Source of the DNA: Cephalotus follicularis
Lineage: Eukaryota; Streptophyta; Magnoliopsida; Oxalidales; Cephalotaceae
Reading direction: 5' to 3'
Assembly (NCBI GenBank): GCA_001972305.1
Contig: BDDD01001369.1
Coordinates: forward strand, 1-64,000
Length of the DNA: 64,000 nt
The notes below the pieces were generated by a model. It ran no database searches and was not told the DNA's origin. It saw only the letters and a program-made list of their open reading frames with translations. Shown here piece after piece: positions 1 to 10,757 of the stretch (within the stretch, counting starts at the first letter, position 1; every line of letters starts with the position of its first letter). Both the position numbers and the translations under genes were made by a program.

Positions 1-325
1 TCGGCACTTCCTAGGGGATAACAATCAATCCGATTTACACGCTCAATCAGTTACAATAATCCACTATAAATACAAGTTCAACATACTGAACAAAGGTCAG
101 CAATTTTTACATTACAAGAGAGTATAATATTTCATCTGCACTTGACTAACTTGAGCGTCGGAGTGTCCCCGGGAGAACAACCTCATGGGCCTTCACCATT
201 GCTGCTCCTTGTGCAGGTGTCCGAGATCAGATTCTTCCTTAAGGCATCAGTGACAAAGCGTTTCTCTTAACAAATCAAAGTCCTCCACGTAGGATACTGT
301 TGAGAGAAGGATTTCTGTATCAACA
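1..325 (+). mobile_element. Truncated Tat-type gypsy LTR (3' part)
   Basis: This is the 3' part of an LTR related to, but clearly diverged from, the LTRs at 3337-3924 and 18565-19194. It shares the block around GGAGTGTCCCCGGGAG (156-171), the TATA-like CTATAAATA (64-72) and the terminal TTTCTGTATCAACA (312-325). No primer-binding site follows, so it is a solo LTR or the 3' LTR of a plus-oriented element whose remainder lies to the left of the window. Positions 326-593 between it and the next LTR show no recognisable feature. Confidence 0.7.
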
Positions 326-642
326 GTAGTAAAAATATATTAGTGGGATAATATTCGCATTAAGTCCACTAGAAAGATAAGGGATTGCAATTTGTTCTCC
401 GAGGCTAGGTTGCCCATCTTCGGCCTCCACCAGCATCAGTGTTGCCTTATATTTTCTCTTTGGTTTCTCTCATTTTCCATGCAATACCACCGCTTGCAAA
501 AGCCCATGTTACAAGAGAAAGAGACACAAAGGACACGCATGACGAGAGAGAACAACATACAGCCATCGAGTAAGTTTTTGGATCATAATCATATGATGAG
601 GGAAAAAATCTACTAAAGTTCAGTGCGTCACGTGTCCTCCAC

Positions 643-3331
643 TGTCACACCCCGTTTTTCGGTTCCATACCATAAGACAAGCATATATGGTGATATCAGT
701 ATTAAACATATATTCCAGCATTTCATTTAACAGAATATAACAATATGCGGAATCAGTCAATAAGCCGGAATATAATTTACAAGCCATCCGCACGCATCCC
801 ATACTACGTGCGGGTACCATTCAAACATTATCCTTAACATAAGGAAATACAACATAACGAGGTATGAATTGTTCCTTTCATTACAATACATCAAGAGAAA
901 TAACAACCTTAAGACGACAAAAGAAGCTCTCCAAGCTTCAGCAGCAACTCCAACGTCTTCGCTCAATCTGAAATTGTAGGGGTTAGCCGTTGTCCTCACT
1001 TGGCTAAGTAGGAAGATAATGCATGCTAAGGAATATATATGAATGCAACATGTTGACAGTTTATATAAAATAACGTTTCAGTGTGCCAATATATAAGCAA
1101 TCATGCCAAGTGGCCATAAACAGTACATATGCAAGAATACCGCACAAGGGTACAATCAATTCATACAGTGGTTTGGGTGTCACCGGTCGCTAACTCCTAG
1201 CACCAACGGTGCACCACCTAACTATCACCTTCACTCCGAAGATGACAGGTAGGTAACATTTACTACCGGCGTTGGCGGGTAGTTTAACAGTAAGTTCTGC
1301 AAGGCAGACATTTGGGGGATCGCTGGCCAACTCCTGGCACCCAGGATCCTACCGTAGTCGGTGACCGCAACCATCACACGACTACCGGCAATAATCATAG
1401 ACAAACAATTCAAGCATTTCATAATAATATTACATATATCATCAATATGCAATATGACAGTGGTTTCTTTAGAAACATATAACATTTCAGTGATCGTACA
1501 TCTCATATGAGGAAAACGATATCAGTACAGTAGTGGTTTCCAGATGAGGAAACAAAACAGTAGGTACCTCTCATGTAGGAGGAAAATCAATAGTTTCTTT
1601 TTAAATAGTAAGTGTTCATTTGAGAATGATAGTTAATATCATGTATTGTGCATATAGCACATAGTTGATTCAATCATTAGAATATGAAACAGTAGGTGAT
1701 AGACAGTAGTTGATAAATCAGTAGTTTCTTGTAATAATAGTTTTCATTTGAAAATGGTGTTTAAAACCATAAATTGTGCATATAGCACATAGTTCGTTCG
1801 ATCGTTGAAATATCAGTAATAGCGATGTTAAATAACATCAAACAGTATATACTATATGATGGTAGCATATACGATTCAATAACAGTACCAAACAGTAGCA
1901 ATTCAATCAATATTATGCATTTCTACCCAGAATAGTCGACTGCCCTCAAGAATAGTCGACTGCTTTGGTTGAGTAGTCGACTGCCTTGCCTTGGCAGTCG
2001 ACTGGATAGGTTGAGTAGTCGACTGCAATTATGAACAGTCGACTGCTTCTGCCCAGAAAGTGCAGGCAGTGTCAGTTTGTATGCAATTCCATGTCCAATT
2101 CAATACAATCAAGGCATGTAACAATGCAGAAAATGAACATACATAATATGCATACTATATCTTCCATAACATATCATTACCCCTACCTCAAACGCTTATC
2201 CCAAGATCAATTGGAGTGATCTTTCTCTTTGAGTTCCCCAAGTCACTTCCACCAACAATCTTTCAATCCAGCAGATTATAATCTAAACATGCATGTTTAT
2301 GGATACATGCATCAGTAACAGAAGGTTCAGTAGCCTTAGGAAACTCTAATCAACAATAGTTTTAGTCATTAGTTCATTAAGCTTATTTAACTCCCCTTTT
2401 ACCACATCTCATGCATTTGTGTCCAACTATATCAATTCATTGTCTCATATGTGAACAGCAGATGTGTAAGTATATTCATAAGGAAGTCAGTAGCTTATTG
2501 TGGAAACTAACAACAACTTATTATCCAATTTAGAGATTACATATCCATTTACTTAACCCAAAGTGCTACATTCCATATTAATTCCATAAATCCTAGAAGA
2601 TGCTAACCAACCATGTTAACAGAAGATTAAGCATTCTCCTAGACCTTACTGTCAGATTACAACAAAACAGGGAGCTCGAATTTGAACTTACCAAGAGAAG
2701 TTCAAGCTTCCAAGTTCCTCCTTTGAGCTCTAAACCATCCACAAGCAAGCTCCTTCACCAATCCAGCAACTCTCCTCAATGTTTAGTGTTGCCAACACTC
2801 CTTCACAGCTCATGCATGGCTGATATAGGGGACTGGAGTTGGGAATTCGCCAGGCTCCATTTACTCCATTCTCTCCTTTCTTCTCTCTCTCACATGCCTT
2901 TGTTTCTTACTCTTTTCTCTTTTCAATTTGCAGGTGGCAGGTCTGCAACTGCAGAGCACATGCAAGGGCCTTCCTTGCATGTCATGGCAGCTAATGCATG
3001 CCCACGACACCTGTCCCCTTGCATGCCATGCTCCTGTTCTGTTTCACACATGCACAGACACCTGTTCTGTCGAAATTCCAGTCGACTGGATGCATGGGCC
3101 AGTCGACTGTCCACAACACGCATTAGGCAGTCGACTGCTCCCCTGTGACAGTCGGCTGCCAAGGGCTGTTTTAGGGTTCTTAAGTTCGATTTTCACCAAA
3201 ATGAACCTCCAATCCTTCCAAACATAAATAAACACAGAAGAATATAATAATTGGACAATAACTCAATTAAAATGTATATTTTATTTCAATACTTGGATCA
3301 ATATACATCAATTGAAATTGCGGTTATTACA
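643..3331 (-). mobile_element. Solo LTR (family B) nested in the Tat 5' LTR
   Basis: A 2689 bp segment begins TGTCACACCCC and ends GGTTATTACA. It is flanked by a perfect 5 bp duplication TCCAC (638-642 and 3332-3336), and the Tat LTR reads on across it. A second copy in the opposite orientation lies at 47553-50499 with its own duplication, which proves the boundaries. No coding domain is present. By comparison with LTRs that are followed by a PBS elsewhere in the window, the real 5'-to-3' direction is the minus strand. Size, ends and lack of an internal region fit a solo LTR left by LTR-LTR recombination, probably from a Tekay/Del-like gypsy element (inference). Confidence 0.85.
1930..2046. 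repeat. Cluster of AGTCGACT palindromes
   Basis: Six copies of the palindromic core AGTCGACT (containing GTCGAC) occur in about 115 bp, in contexts such as AATAGTCGACTGC and GGCAGTCGACTGG. A second cluster at 3078-3160 has three exact copies and one variant (AGTCGGCT). Both clusters are kept in the other family B copy (47728-47815 and 48830-48950). Confidence 0.9.
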
Positions 3332-3648
3332 TCCACAGTCACTGCCACTGCCACATATACAAAGGATTTAAAATCTAAGCGGATGGTAGTCAAAGGAAAC
3401 GCCTTAGAGCCAAATAAGGAAACATGCGAGATCGTCGGCTGTTTTTCAGAGGACCTCCTCGCTCGTAACGGAATAAGGCCCTAAACTCAGCCTATATTCC
3501 AAGGATTCAAAGTCTGGAAAAATAACCCATAATAATGACCTGGCGCTAAGTTCGACGGAGAATCTGGAAAATCCCGAGATCATCGGCATTTCCTTAGGGG
3601 AACACAAATCACCTCCGGGAATTATGCATAGGCAGTTACAAACCATCT

Positions 3649-3657
3649 CTATAAATA
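3649..3657 (+). promoter_or_regulatory. TATA box of the Tat 5' LTR
   Basis: CTATAAATA is conserved at the same relative position in all three related LTRs of the window (64-72, 3649-3657, 18920-18928). It lies about 270 bp before the LTR end. Promoter assignment is inferred from conservation and position. Confidence 0.55.
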
Positions 3658-3926
3658 TCAGAATCAAAGACTTTACATGGATCAACCATTTTTACATACT
3701 AAAGCACCATGTGATTGCATTCTTGCTTGCCTTGTCTAACTTAAGCATCGGAGTGTCCCCGGGAGCACACCCTCATGGACCTACGATTTGTTTGCTAAAT
3801 TGTGCAGGGAATACAGTCACACCACCATCCTCATTTTCTTCTCGGAGCTTTCACAGTGTTTCTCTCAACAAATTAAAGTCTTACACGTGGGGATACTGTT
3901 GAGTAGAGGATTTCTGTATTAACAGT

Positions 3927-3944
3927 TGGCGCCGTCTGTGGGAA
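3927..3944 (+). other. Primer-binding site of the Tat element
   Basis: TGGCGCCGTCTGTGGGAA begins two bases after the 5' LTR end. TGGCGCCG complements a tRNA acceptor end, as in many plant gypsy elements. The tRNA identity is not settled because the match beyond the first eight bases is weak for the tRNA-Asp used by Athila-type elements. Confidence 0.75.
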
Positions 3945-3969
3945 GTGCAGCGAAAAGCTATTAAGAATT

Positions 3970-5650
3970 ATGCCGAGAAGAAACAACAACAACTCTGCAG
4001 TTGATGGCAGCCAGGCTGCTACTGGAAATAACTCACCTACCGCCGGCCAGGTTGCTGCCACTATTGAGCAAGCTCCCATTACTGGGGAGCAATTCACTCA
4101 GTTGCTCCAGGGAGTGGAGCGCCTTACCAACATGTTGACCACTAGTTTGACCAACCAAAACTAACTCGGACCTGCTCAACAAATTGTCCGAGGACAGTCT
4201 GGACCGCACAGGCCGACCCAAGAGAACTAACGCCCCTGTGGGCAAAGGCGAAACCCGCCGAGGAGGGGCATGTTCCCCACAAGGCGGTTAGGGGTTGATA
4301 CATCCCTGAGGAGGAGACATGAGATTAATACATCTCAGATGGCAGAGTCATCAACTGCTAGAGATCACAATAACGATCATCGACACCAGCATCCCGAGCG
4401 TGAGCCAATGGAGGTGGATCACCCAGCGAGTGTCGAGGAGGCCCGTGCACATTCCCATGCGTCTCGCAGGACTAAGACAGTGCGTGGGAGTAGGTCAGCA
4501 CGTTCAGCCACCTTGGGTGGGCAGTTACATGTTTCTAGCAGGACTAGGAACATAGAATATGTTGAGCAAGCAATGAATAGAAGGCTTACAGACATGAAGA
4601 GAAGGCTCCGAGAAGTCAAGAAGTCAAAGGGGGACCTGTCCGAGGTACGCAACATCAGTGCTACTCCCTTCACATCCGAGATCATGAAGGAACGTATCCC
4701 CCGGGGATTCCGGTTCCTGAGTCTCAAGGAGTATGATGGGTCCACGGACCCAATTCAGCACGTGCGCTACTACACCCAGGTTATGCTGGTGCACCAGGCC
4801 TTGGACGTTGTCCTCTGCCGAGGATTCCCGGTAATACTGACTGGAGCTGCCCAGTCGTGGTATTCTACCCTATCAAAGGGTTAGGTGGAGAATTTCGAGC
4901 AGTTTACGGAACAGTTCGCCACCAAGTTCCTCAATAGCACCACGTAGAGAAGAAACTCTACACACATGATCAATGTGGTGCAAGGGAAAGATGAACCACT
5001 GAGAGACTACCCCACCAGGTTCAACAAGCAATCACTCACAGTGAAAGACCTAGAGCCGTCCTTCGCTCTAGCAGCTCTGAATTGTTGGCTGAAGGACAAT
5101 TCCCCCTTCACCTTCTCATTGATGAAGAAACCCATGGTGGATATGGCAGATATGCTGAGGAGAGCAGAGAAGTATGTCAACGCCGATGAGGGGATGACTG
5201 CTAGAAAACAAAAAACATCCTGGTCAGGCCATCAGGTGGAGAAAAGGGGAGCATTCACAAAATTCTTATGGGAAGAAAGAGAAGAGGAAAGAGAGGTCTG
5301 AGCTACCCAGGGATGACCTCCAACACAAACTCTCCAAGAAAGAGGGGTCACCAAGGGGAGGGATGCTCATCCCGGCCTGTAACAATTTCGCCCCTCTCCT
5401 AGAGAGAAGCACAATGATACTTGCCATGGAGAAGGACAAGGTCCCCATCCAATGGCCCGCGCCAATGAGGTCCTCGGCTGAGAAGAGAGATACGGAAAAT
5501 ATTGCCGGTACCATCATGACCATGGGCACAATACCGAGGAGTGCAGGCAACTAAAGAATCAGATAGATGACCTGATTCGTAAAGGGCACCTACATAAGTA
5601 TATGGATAGGAATGCTTCTCAGGAAAGGAGGGAGCGTAGAGAAGAGGCTC
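3970..5650 (+). pseudogene. gag (Tat gypsy), broken
   Basis: The capsid polyprotein of the Tat element starts with MPRRNN at 3970, just after the PBS. One frame runs 3970-5301 with in-frame stops at 4162-4164, near 4210, at 4882-4884 and near 4945. The retrotransposon gag core is visible around 4690-5200: FRFLSLKEYDGSTDPIQHV, then AAQSWYSTL, then a stretch ending RRAEKYVNADEG. A zinc-knuckle-like segment [16 protein letters not shown] (about 5498-5545) follows in another frame, so there is also a frameshift near 5300-5480. Some stops stand where related elements have Trp or Arg, which fits C-to-T decay. Non-functional. Confidence 0.85.
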
Positions 5651-5769
5651 CACAGTAACCAGAGGAGCAGCAGCAACCCAAAGGTGTCATCCACACCATC
5701 TCTAGAGGGGTTGCGTCTAGTGGCGACCATAAAAATTCCAGAAAGGCCTATGCGAGGCAAACATTTGCT

Positions 5770-6443
5770 GTGCAACAGTACCAGTATAGCAAAAGGCTGA
5801 GGACTGGAGGAGATGAGGAGGTGATATCCTTCTCCGAGGTGGACTATGAGGGAGTACGTCTCCCTCATCATGACCTAGTGGTGGTAATTCTTCAAGTGGT
5901 GCTTTTCACTATGAAGAGGATTCTCATTGATAGCGGGAGCTCGATGAATATCCTGTACAAGCATGTATTTGATCAACTGAGGATACCGACCGAACAGCTC
6001 AGGCCCATGAAAACCCCACTGGTAGGCTTTTCAGGGGATATGGTCCATCCTCTGGATCCATCGACCTGTCCGTGGTTGCAGGCACGGCCCCACGTCAGAC
6101 TGAGGTGCAGATGACATTCCTGGTGGTAGACACACCAAGCCCGTACAATGCTATAGTCAGGCGACCAGGTTTGAATTTGATGGAGGTAATAGTGCCTACG
6201 AGACACTTGGTGATAAAATTCCCAACGAGGTTTGGCGTAGGGGAAGTCCGAGGAGATCAACATGTAGCAAGGCAATGCTACAAAACTGTCGTAATGGACA
6301 AGGAAAAAGAGAATGCCTTATCCATAGCAAATGTGGAGTTAAGAGGGGATGTGGAGCCCGAGCGTCCACAGCTTGTTGAGGAAGTTGTACAAGTGCCCCT
6401 GGAGGAGGGCGATAAAGAAAGAATTATCCAAGTCAGCTCATAA
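5770..6443 (+). pseudogene. Retropepsin-like protease (Tat gypsy), frameshifted
   Basis: The aspartic protease domain carries the catalytic triplet in RILIDSGSSMNILY (about 5920-5960), followed by LVGFSGD. A frameshift near 6060-6100 moves the reading to a second frame that continues AGTAPRQTEVQMTFLVVD and YNAIVRRPGLN, the C-terminal flap and psi-loop side in this lineage (GRPGLN is usual, so G has become R). This enzyme would process the gag-pol polyprotein. It lies between gag and RT as expected. Confidence 0.85.
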
Positions 6444-6470
6444 CATGGAGAGGTAGAGAAAGGGGAACTT

Positions 6471-7364
6471 TTAAAGTTCCTAAAAAATAACAAGGATGTA
6501 TTTGCTTGGTCGACAGAGGAGGTCACTGGGATCAGCCTAGAGGTGACGGTCCATAAATTAAACATGGATACTATGAGGCCTCCGACCAAGCAAAAGAAGA
6601 GGAACTTCACTCCTAAGAGGCAATAGGCAATAGCCGAGGACACAAGCAAACTGTTACAAGCGGGGTTCATCAGGGAAGTGTACTATTCTGCCTGACTGGA
6701 AAACCCGGTTCTTGTCAAGAAAACAAATGGCAAATGGAGGATGTGCATTGACTTCACATACCTTAACAAAGCTTGTATGAATGATCACTTCCCTCTCCCG
6801 AAGATTGATCAGTTGGTGGATGCGACCTCAGGATACAAAATGTTAAGCTTTTTGGACGCATACTCAGGGTACAATCAAATCCCCATGTATGGGCCCGATG
6901 AGAACAAAACAGCTTTCATCACTGACAGAGGCATGTACTGTTACAGAGTCATGCCTTTTGGATTGAAGAACACTGGGGCGACCTACCAACGGTTAGTCAA
7001 TAAGATCTTTGAACCTCAGATCGGGAGAAATATGGAGGTTTACATTGATGACATGCTCGTCAAGACGCCAGCAAGGAGTCCCCACATTAAAGACTTGGAG
7101 GAAACTTTTGAAGTGTTTAGGAGATATAAAATGAAGCCCAATCCTTCTAAGTGCACTTTTGGGGTCACCATTGGCAAGTTCCTCGGATTCATGGTCTCGA
7201 GAAGAGGAATAGAGGCCAATCCGGAGAAAATATTGGCAATTCAAAGCATGAGGCCTCCTCAGACAATCAGGGACATACATGAGTTGAATGGAAGAATAGC
7301 ATCCCTGAGCAGATTTGTTTCAAAGTCGGTAGAGAAGTGCCTCCCTTTCTTCAAGGTATTGTGA
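6471..7364 (+). pseudogene. Reverse transcriptase (Tat gypsy)
   Basis: RT would synthesise element cDNA in virus-like particles. Visible motifs in order are NPVLVKKTNGKWRMCIDF, LPKIDQLVDATSGYKMLSFLD, YSGYNQIPM, MPFGLKNTGATYQR and the catalytic box VYIDDMLVK (about 7040-7065), then SKCTFGVTIGKFLGF. Both aspartates of the YIDD box are present. The frame is open from 6741 to 7361. Upstream, the N-terminal part contains stops near 6625 and 6695, and a TGA closes the frame at 7362-7364 before RNase H. Confidence 0.92.
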
Positions 7365-7805
7365 GATCCTAAAGGATTCTCTTGGTCGCATGAATGTCAA
7401 GCAACCTTCGACAAGTTGAAGGAATACCTGGCTTCCCCTCCTCTGATATCAAAACCTAATGATGGGAAAGACTTGTATTTGTACCTTGCGACAACAACAG
7501 GCGCAGTGAGTGCAGTGCTTGTCCGAGAAGAGGAGAAAATTCAGAGGTCAGTGTACTATGTTAGCAAGGCCTTAAATGATGCTGAGGGAAGGTATCCTGA
7601 AGTTGAGAAATTCGCTTATGCTCTGATTATAGCGGGAAGGAAGCTAAGGCCGTACTTCCAAGCTCATACTATCAAGGTCCTGTCTGACCAACCACTAAGA
7701 CAAGTCCTAGCAAAGCCAGACCTCTCGGAAAGGCTGATCAAGTGGTCGGTCGAGTTAGGCGAATATGACGTAAAGTTTGAAGCCAAACCAGCAATAAAAT
7801 CATAG
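7365..7805 (+). pseudogene. RNase H domain 1 (Tat gypsy)
   Basis: This continues the RT frame after a TGA. FSWSHECQATFDKLKEYL leads into the gypsy RNase H module with YVSKALNDAEGRYPEVEK, AYALIIAGRKLRPYFQAH and VLSDQPLRQVL, the linker-type retroelement RNase H that follows gypsy RT. It ends at a TAG at 7803-7805. In this lineage this copy of the fold is often catalytically degenerate, with activity supplied by the second RNase H downstream. That division of labour is family knowledge, not visible here. Confidence 0.85.
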
Positions 7806-7864
7806 ATCTTGGCCAATTTTGTAGGAGATCATACACTTACGGAGTGTATGGAAGAAGCACCTCT

Positions 7865-8290
7865 GAATAAAAGAAGGGGTTATGGAAGTTGTCCGTGGAT
7901 GGCTCTTCCTGCGTCTCCGACAGTGGAGCAGAATTGGTGTTAACTAGTCAGGATGGGTGGACCTTGGAGTATACTCTGAGATTTGGATTCAAGGCTACAA
8001 ACAATGAAGCCGAGTGGGAAGCTCTGATTACCGGGCTGACAATTACAAAGCACTTAGAGGTTCAAAAGATAGAAGCCTCCAGTGATTCTCAGCTAGTAGT
8101 TGGTCTGGTTAGTGGGGAGTATGAAGCCAGAGAAGATTCCATGGCTATGTACCTAGCGCATGTTCAGAGTTTGAAGTCGGCTTTCCATGTGTTTAGGGTC
8201 TTGAAAGTGCCCAGAGCAGAAAACACCTGAGCAGACCAGTTGTCCAAGTTAGCAACAACAGAGGAACTACAAAAAAATCAAACTGTGCTG
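7865..8290 (+). pseudogene. Second, archaeal-type RNase H (Tat gypsy)
   Basis: This is a second, independent RNase H between the first RNase H and integrase. Catalytic carboxylates are visible as D in LSVDGSS, E in NNEAEWEALITGL, D in SSDSQLVVGLVSGEY and D in ADQLSKLAT. A stop (TGA, 8228-8230) sits directly before the last motif. Acquisition of such an aRNH is described for Tat-lineage elements. The frame differs from that of the first RNase H, so a frameshift separates them. Confidence 0.85.
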
Positions 8291-8359
8291 ATGGACTACC
8301 TGGATAGGCCCACCATCTCGGAGGTAGACGTGATGGACATAGATGCACCACAGGAGCAA

Positions 8360-9597
8360 AACTAGATGACTCCATTTATCAACTGGCTAAGGAATGGAAT
8401 TTTGGCTGAGGACACCTCGGAGGAGAGGAAACTTGTATACAGAGCAAACAGATATCAAGTCCGAGATGGGATCCTCTACAAAAGGTCTTTTTCTTTTCCC
8501 TGGCTAAGGTGTATGACTCCCCTAGAGGCCGATTATGCTCTAAGGAAAGTCCATAAAAGAGTATGTGGCAATCACAAGAGGGGCAAAACCTTATCCCACA
8601 AACTATTGAGGTGGGGCTATTTCTAGCCGATCATGCACCAAGATGCCATAGACTTAGTAAGGAGGTGTGATAAGTGTCAGAAGAACGCTAACATAAGCAA
8701 AAGACCTTCACAGCCTTTGCGTCTATCACGACCCCTTGGCCCTTTGCACAGTGGGGAATGGACTTCGTCAGACCATTGCCAGTAGCAACAAGGCAGAGGA
8801 AGTATCTTATTGTGGTAGTGGACTACTTCACCAAGTGGGTAGAAGCTGAACCTCTAGCCACAATTACGGAAAAACACACCGAGAGCTTCGTCTGGAAATC
8901 CATCATCTGCAGATTCGGAGTCTCGAGGACAATAGTCTATGATAATGATAAACAATTTGATTGCCAAGCATTCCGTGATTTTTGCAAAGAGTGGAGAATT
9001 GAGCACAGGCTTGCCTCAGTAGCCTACCCACAGAGTAATGGTCAAGCCGAGGTAATTAACAGAGAAATCATCTCGGGCTTAAAAAAGCGTCTTGAAGATA
9101 GCAATAACAGATGGACAGAGGAGCTACCAAGTGTACTATGGGCATATAGGACTACTCCTCAGACCACAACAGGTGAATCCCTATACAACCTTTGTTTTGG
9201 GGTTGAATATATGATACCGGTGGAGATTGGTGTACCGTCACCAATGGTGGTGCATTTCACAGAGGAAAATAATGAAAAAGGATTGAGGAACCTCCTCCAC
9301 TTAGTGGAAGAGCTTATAGATAAGGCAGCCATCAAAGTTGCAGCCTACCAACAGAGGGTGAGCCGTTATTATAACAAAAGGGTAAACCCCCGACCACTAA
9401 GAGAAGAAGATCTAGTCCTCCGTAACTCGGCTATCGCAAATCCAACAGGTACTAGAGGAAAGCTAGCCCCTAATTGGGAAGGACCATACAAGGTGAAGAG
9501 AGTGCTCCGCCTAGGAACATTCAAACTTGAAACTCTGGGGGGCAGGGAGATTTCTAGAGCTTGGAATGTCGAGCATCTGAGGAAATACTACCTATGA
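8360..9597 (+). pseudogene. Integrase (Tat gypsy)
   Basis: Integrase inserts element cDNA into host DNA. The zinc-binding segment is VHKRVCGNHKRGKTL followed by VRRCDKCQKNAN, with a stop at 8624-8626 and a frameshift near 8740. The core is open from 8758 to 9594. First D lies in VVVDYFTKWVEAE, second D in VYDNDKQFD (DNGKQF is usual, so G has become D), and E in NGQAEVINREI. The C-terminal part keeps LAPNWEGPYKV and ends HLRKYYL. No chromodomain is seen, as expected for Tat. The 279-residue core frame is the best preserved part of the element. Confidence 0.92.
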
Positions 9598-9925
9598 TTA
9601 TTTGTAAGTTGTAAATTGTACAAAATTCAAGAATACCAATAAAAGTTGAATTTTTCATCAAAAAATGCTCGTTAAGATCATAGTTCCAAGTTTGCAAGGG
9701 ACCAGAGGCCCAATGTTCATGTCCTTAAACCTTTGAACAGCCACCGATCAACTCCCTCCGTCAATAAGCTTTAATACAAGCATGTCAGACCATGTTCCCA
9801 ATGGAGCAATAAGAACAGACCTTGATACAGGTCCCGAGCTCTCCAAGTCTTACAAAGACAAAAGACTCCTAAGGGAGTAAGGCAAATACTGACTAAAGTC
9901 TCAAACAGATCGATGTCTCAAGTCA
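9598..9925 (+). other. Start of the Tat 3' non-coding region
   Basis: No ORF. Short inverted repeats of a pyrimidine stem, TAAG-like loop and purine stem begin here, such as CTCCTAAGGGAG (about 9868). The same style continues downstream of the minisatellite: GTCCTAAAAGGAC near 10450 and CCCTAAGGGG near 10535. Confidence 0.6.
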
Positions 9926-10150
9926 ACAAAGACACCTTCCGAGGAGCACCTAAAGACTCCTTCTGAGGAGCATTAAAGACTCCTCCCGAGGAGCACTTAA
10001 AGACTCCTTCCGATGAGCACTTAAAGACTCCTCCCGAGGAGCACCTAAAGACTCTTTCCGAGGAGCATGAAAGACTCTTTACGAAGAGCATTAAAGACTC
10101 CTTCTGAGGACCATTAAAGACTCCTTTCGAGGAGCATTAAAGACTCCCAT
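9926..10150 (+). repeat. 23-24 bp minisatellite with hairpin units
   Basis: Nine units of the type AAAGACTCCTTCCGAGGAGC occur in tandem plus a partial tenth. Most units contain an inverted repeat CTCCT-NNNN-AGGAG. Variants keep the stem: the seventh unit is CTCTT-TACG-AAGAG, changed on both sides. The tenth ends in the perfect palindrome CTCCCATGGGAG. Loops are TCCG, TTCG, TACG, CCCG or TCTG. Tandem repeats in the 3' region are known from Tat-lineage elements. Confidence 0.9.
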
Positions 10151-10757
10151 GGGAGTAATCATAGGTCGGCAATTCCATAGCGATTTGTCCGACCAAACCC
10201 ACATCGTGTCTTGAGAGGCGAAACCGTAAAAACTTGCAATGATCAAGTTCGTTGGACTGGGCACTTTAAAACAAGTGTCCCTAAGAGGATTGCGAGCTCA
10301 GACGACCTGGTCTAGAATATAACGGATCAAACGAGATCCTACTCGGCAATCCCTTAAGAACTTGTCTGAACAGACTTAAAACTTGGTCTGCGAACACACA
10401 GAACTCGCAAAGACTAAGTATCATTGCCTAAGTGCCTTTGAAATAAGGTGTCCTAAAAGGACTAGAAAGTTTGGGTAATTAGGTCTGAAAATTGTAAGGC
10501 CATAACATATAAGTTAGACTAAGGTAAAGTCCCTAAGGGGAACAATGATGCTCAGAGGATGTGCTAGTTTTATTACTTTCATTTAATTACCCTAAGGTAG
10601 TTGGAAGTATTCGGATAGAGTTCAAGCATGCAGAGCAAGAAATAAACAACATAAAAGATCTGATATGCAAAAAACTTTGTATTTCATTGACATTGAGAAA
10701 TTATATTACAAGAATCGAAGAAAAGAAATTACATTGTTGAAAAGAAAAACACTAAAA

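Larger units (their letters stand above)
594..3924 (+). repeat. 5' LTR of the Tat element, split by a nested LTR
   Basis: The LTR is 594-642 plus 3337-3924, about 637 bp once the nested insertion and one target copy are removed. It starts TGATGAGGGAAAAAATCTAC and ends TTTCTGTATTAACA. It aligns over its length with the 3' LTR at 18565-19194. A TATA-like CTATAAATA lies at 3649-3657, at the same relative place as in the 3' LTR (18920-18928), and is the likely core promoter. Confidence 0.85.

Noticed and set aside
2600-3148. 182-residue plus-strand ORF in solo LTR B
   Set aside because: It is antisense to the LTR, contains the AGTCGACT cluster, and the frame is not kept in the second copy at 47553-50499.
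9926-10150. CRISPR-like array
   Set aside because: Units are directly adjacent without unique spacers and lie in a plant retrotransposon, so it is a minisatellite.
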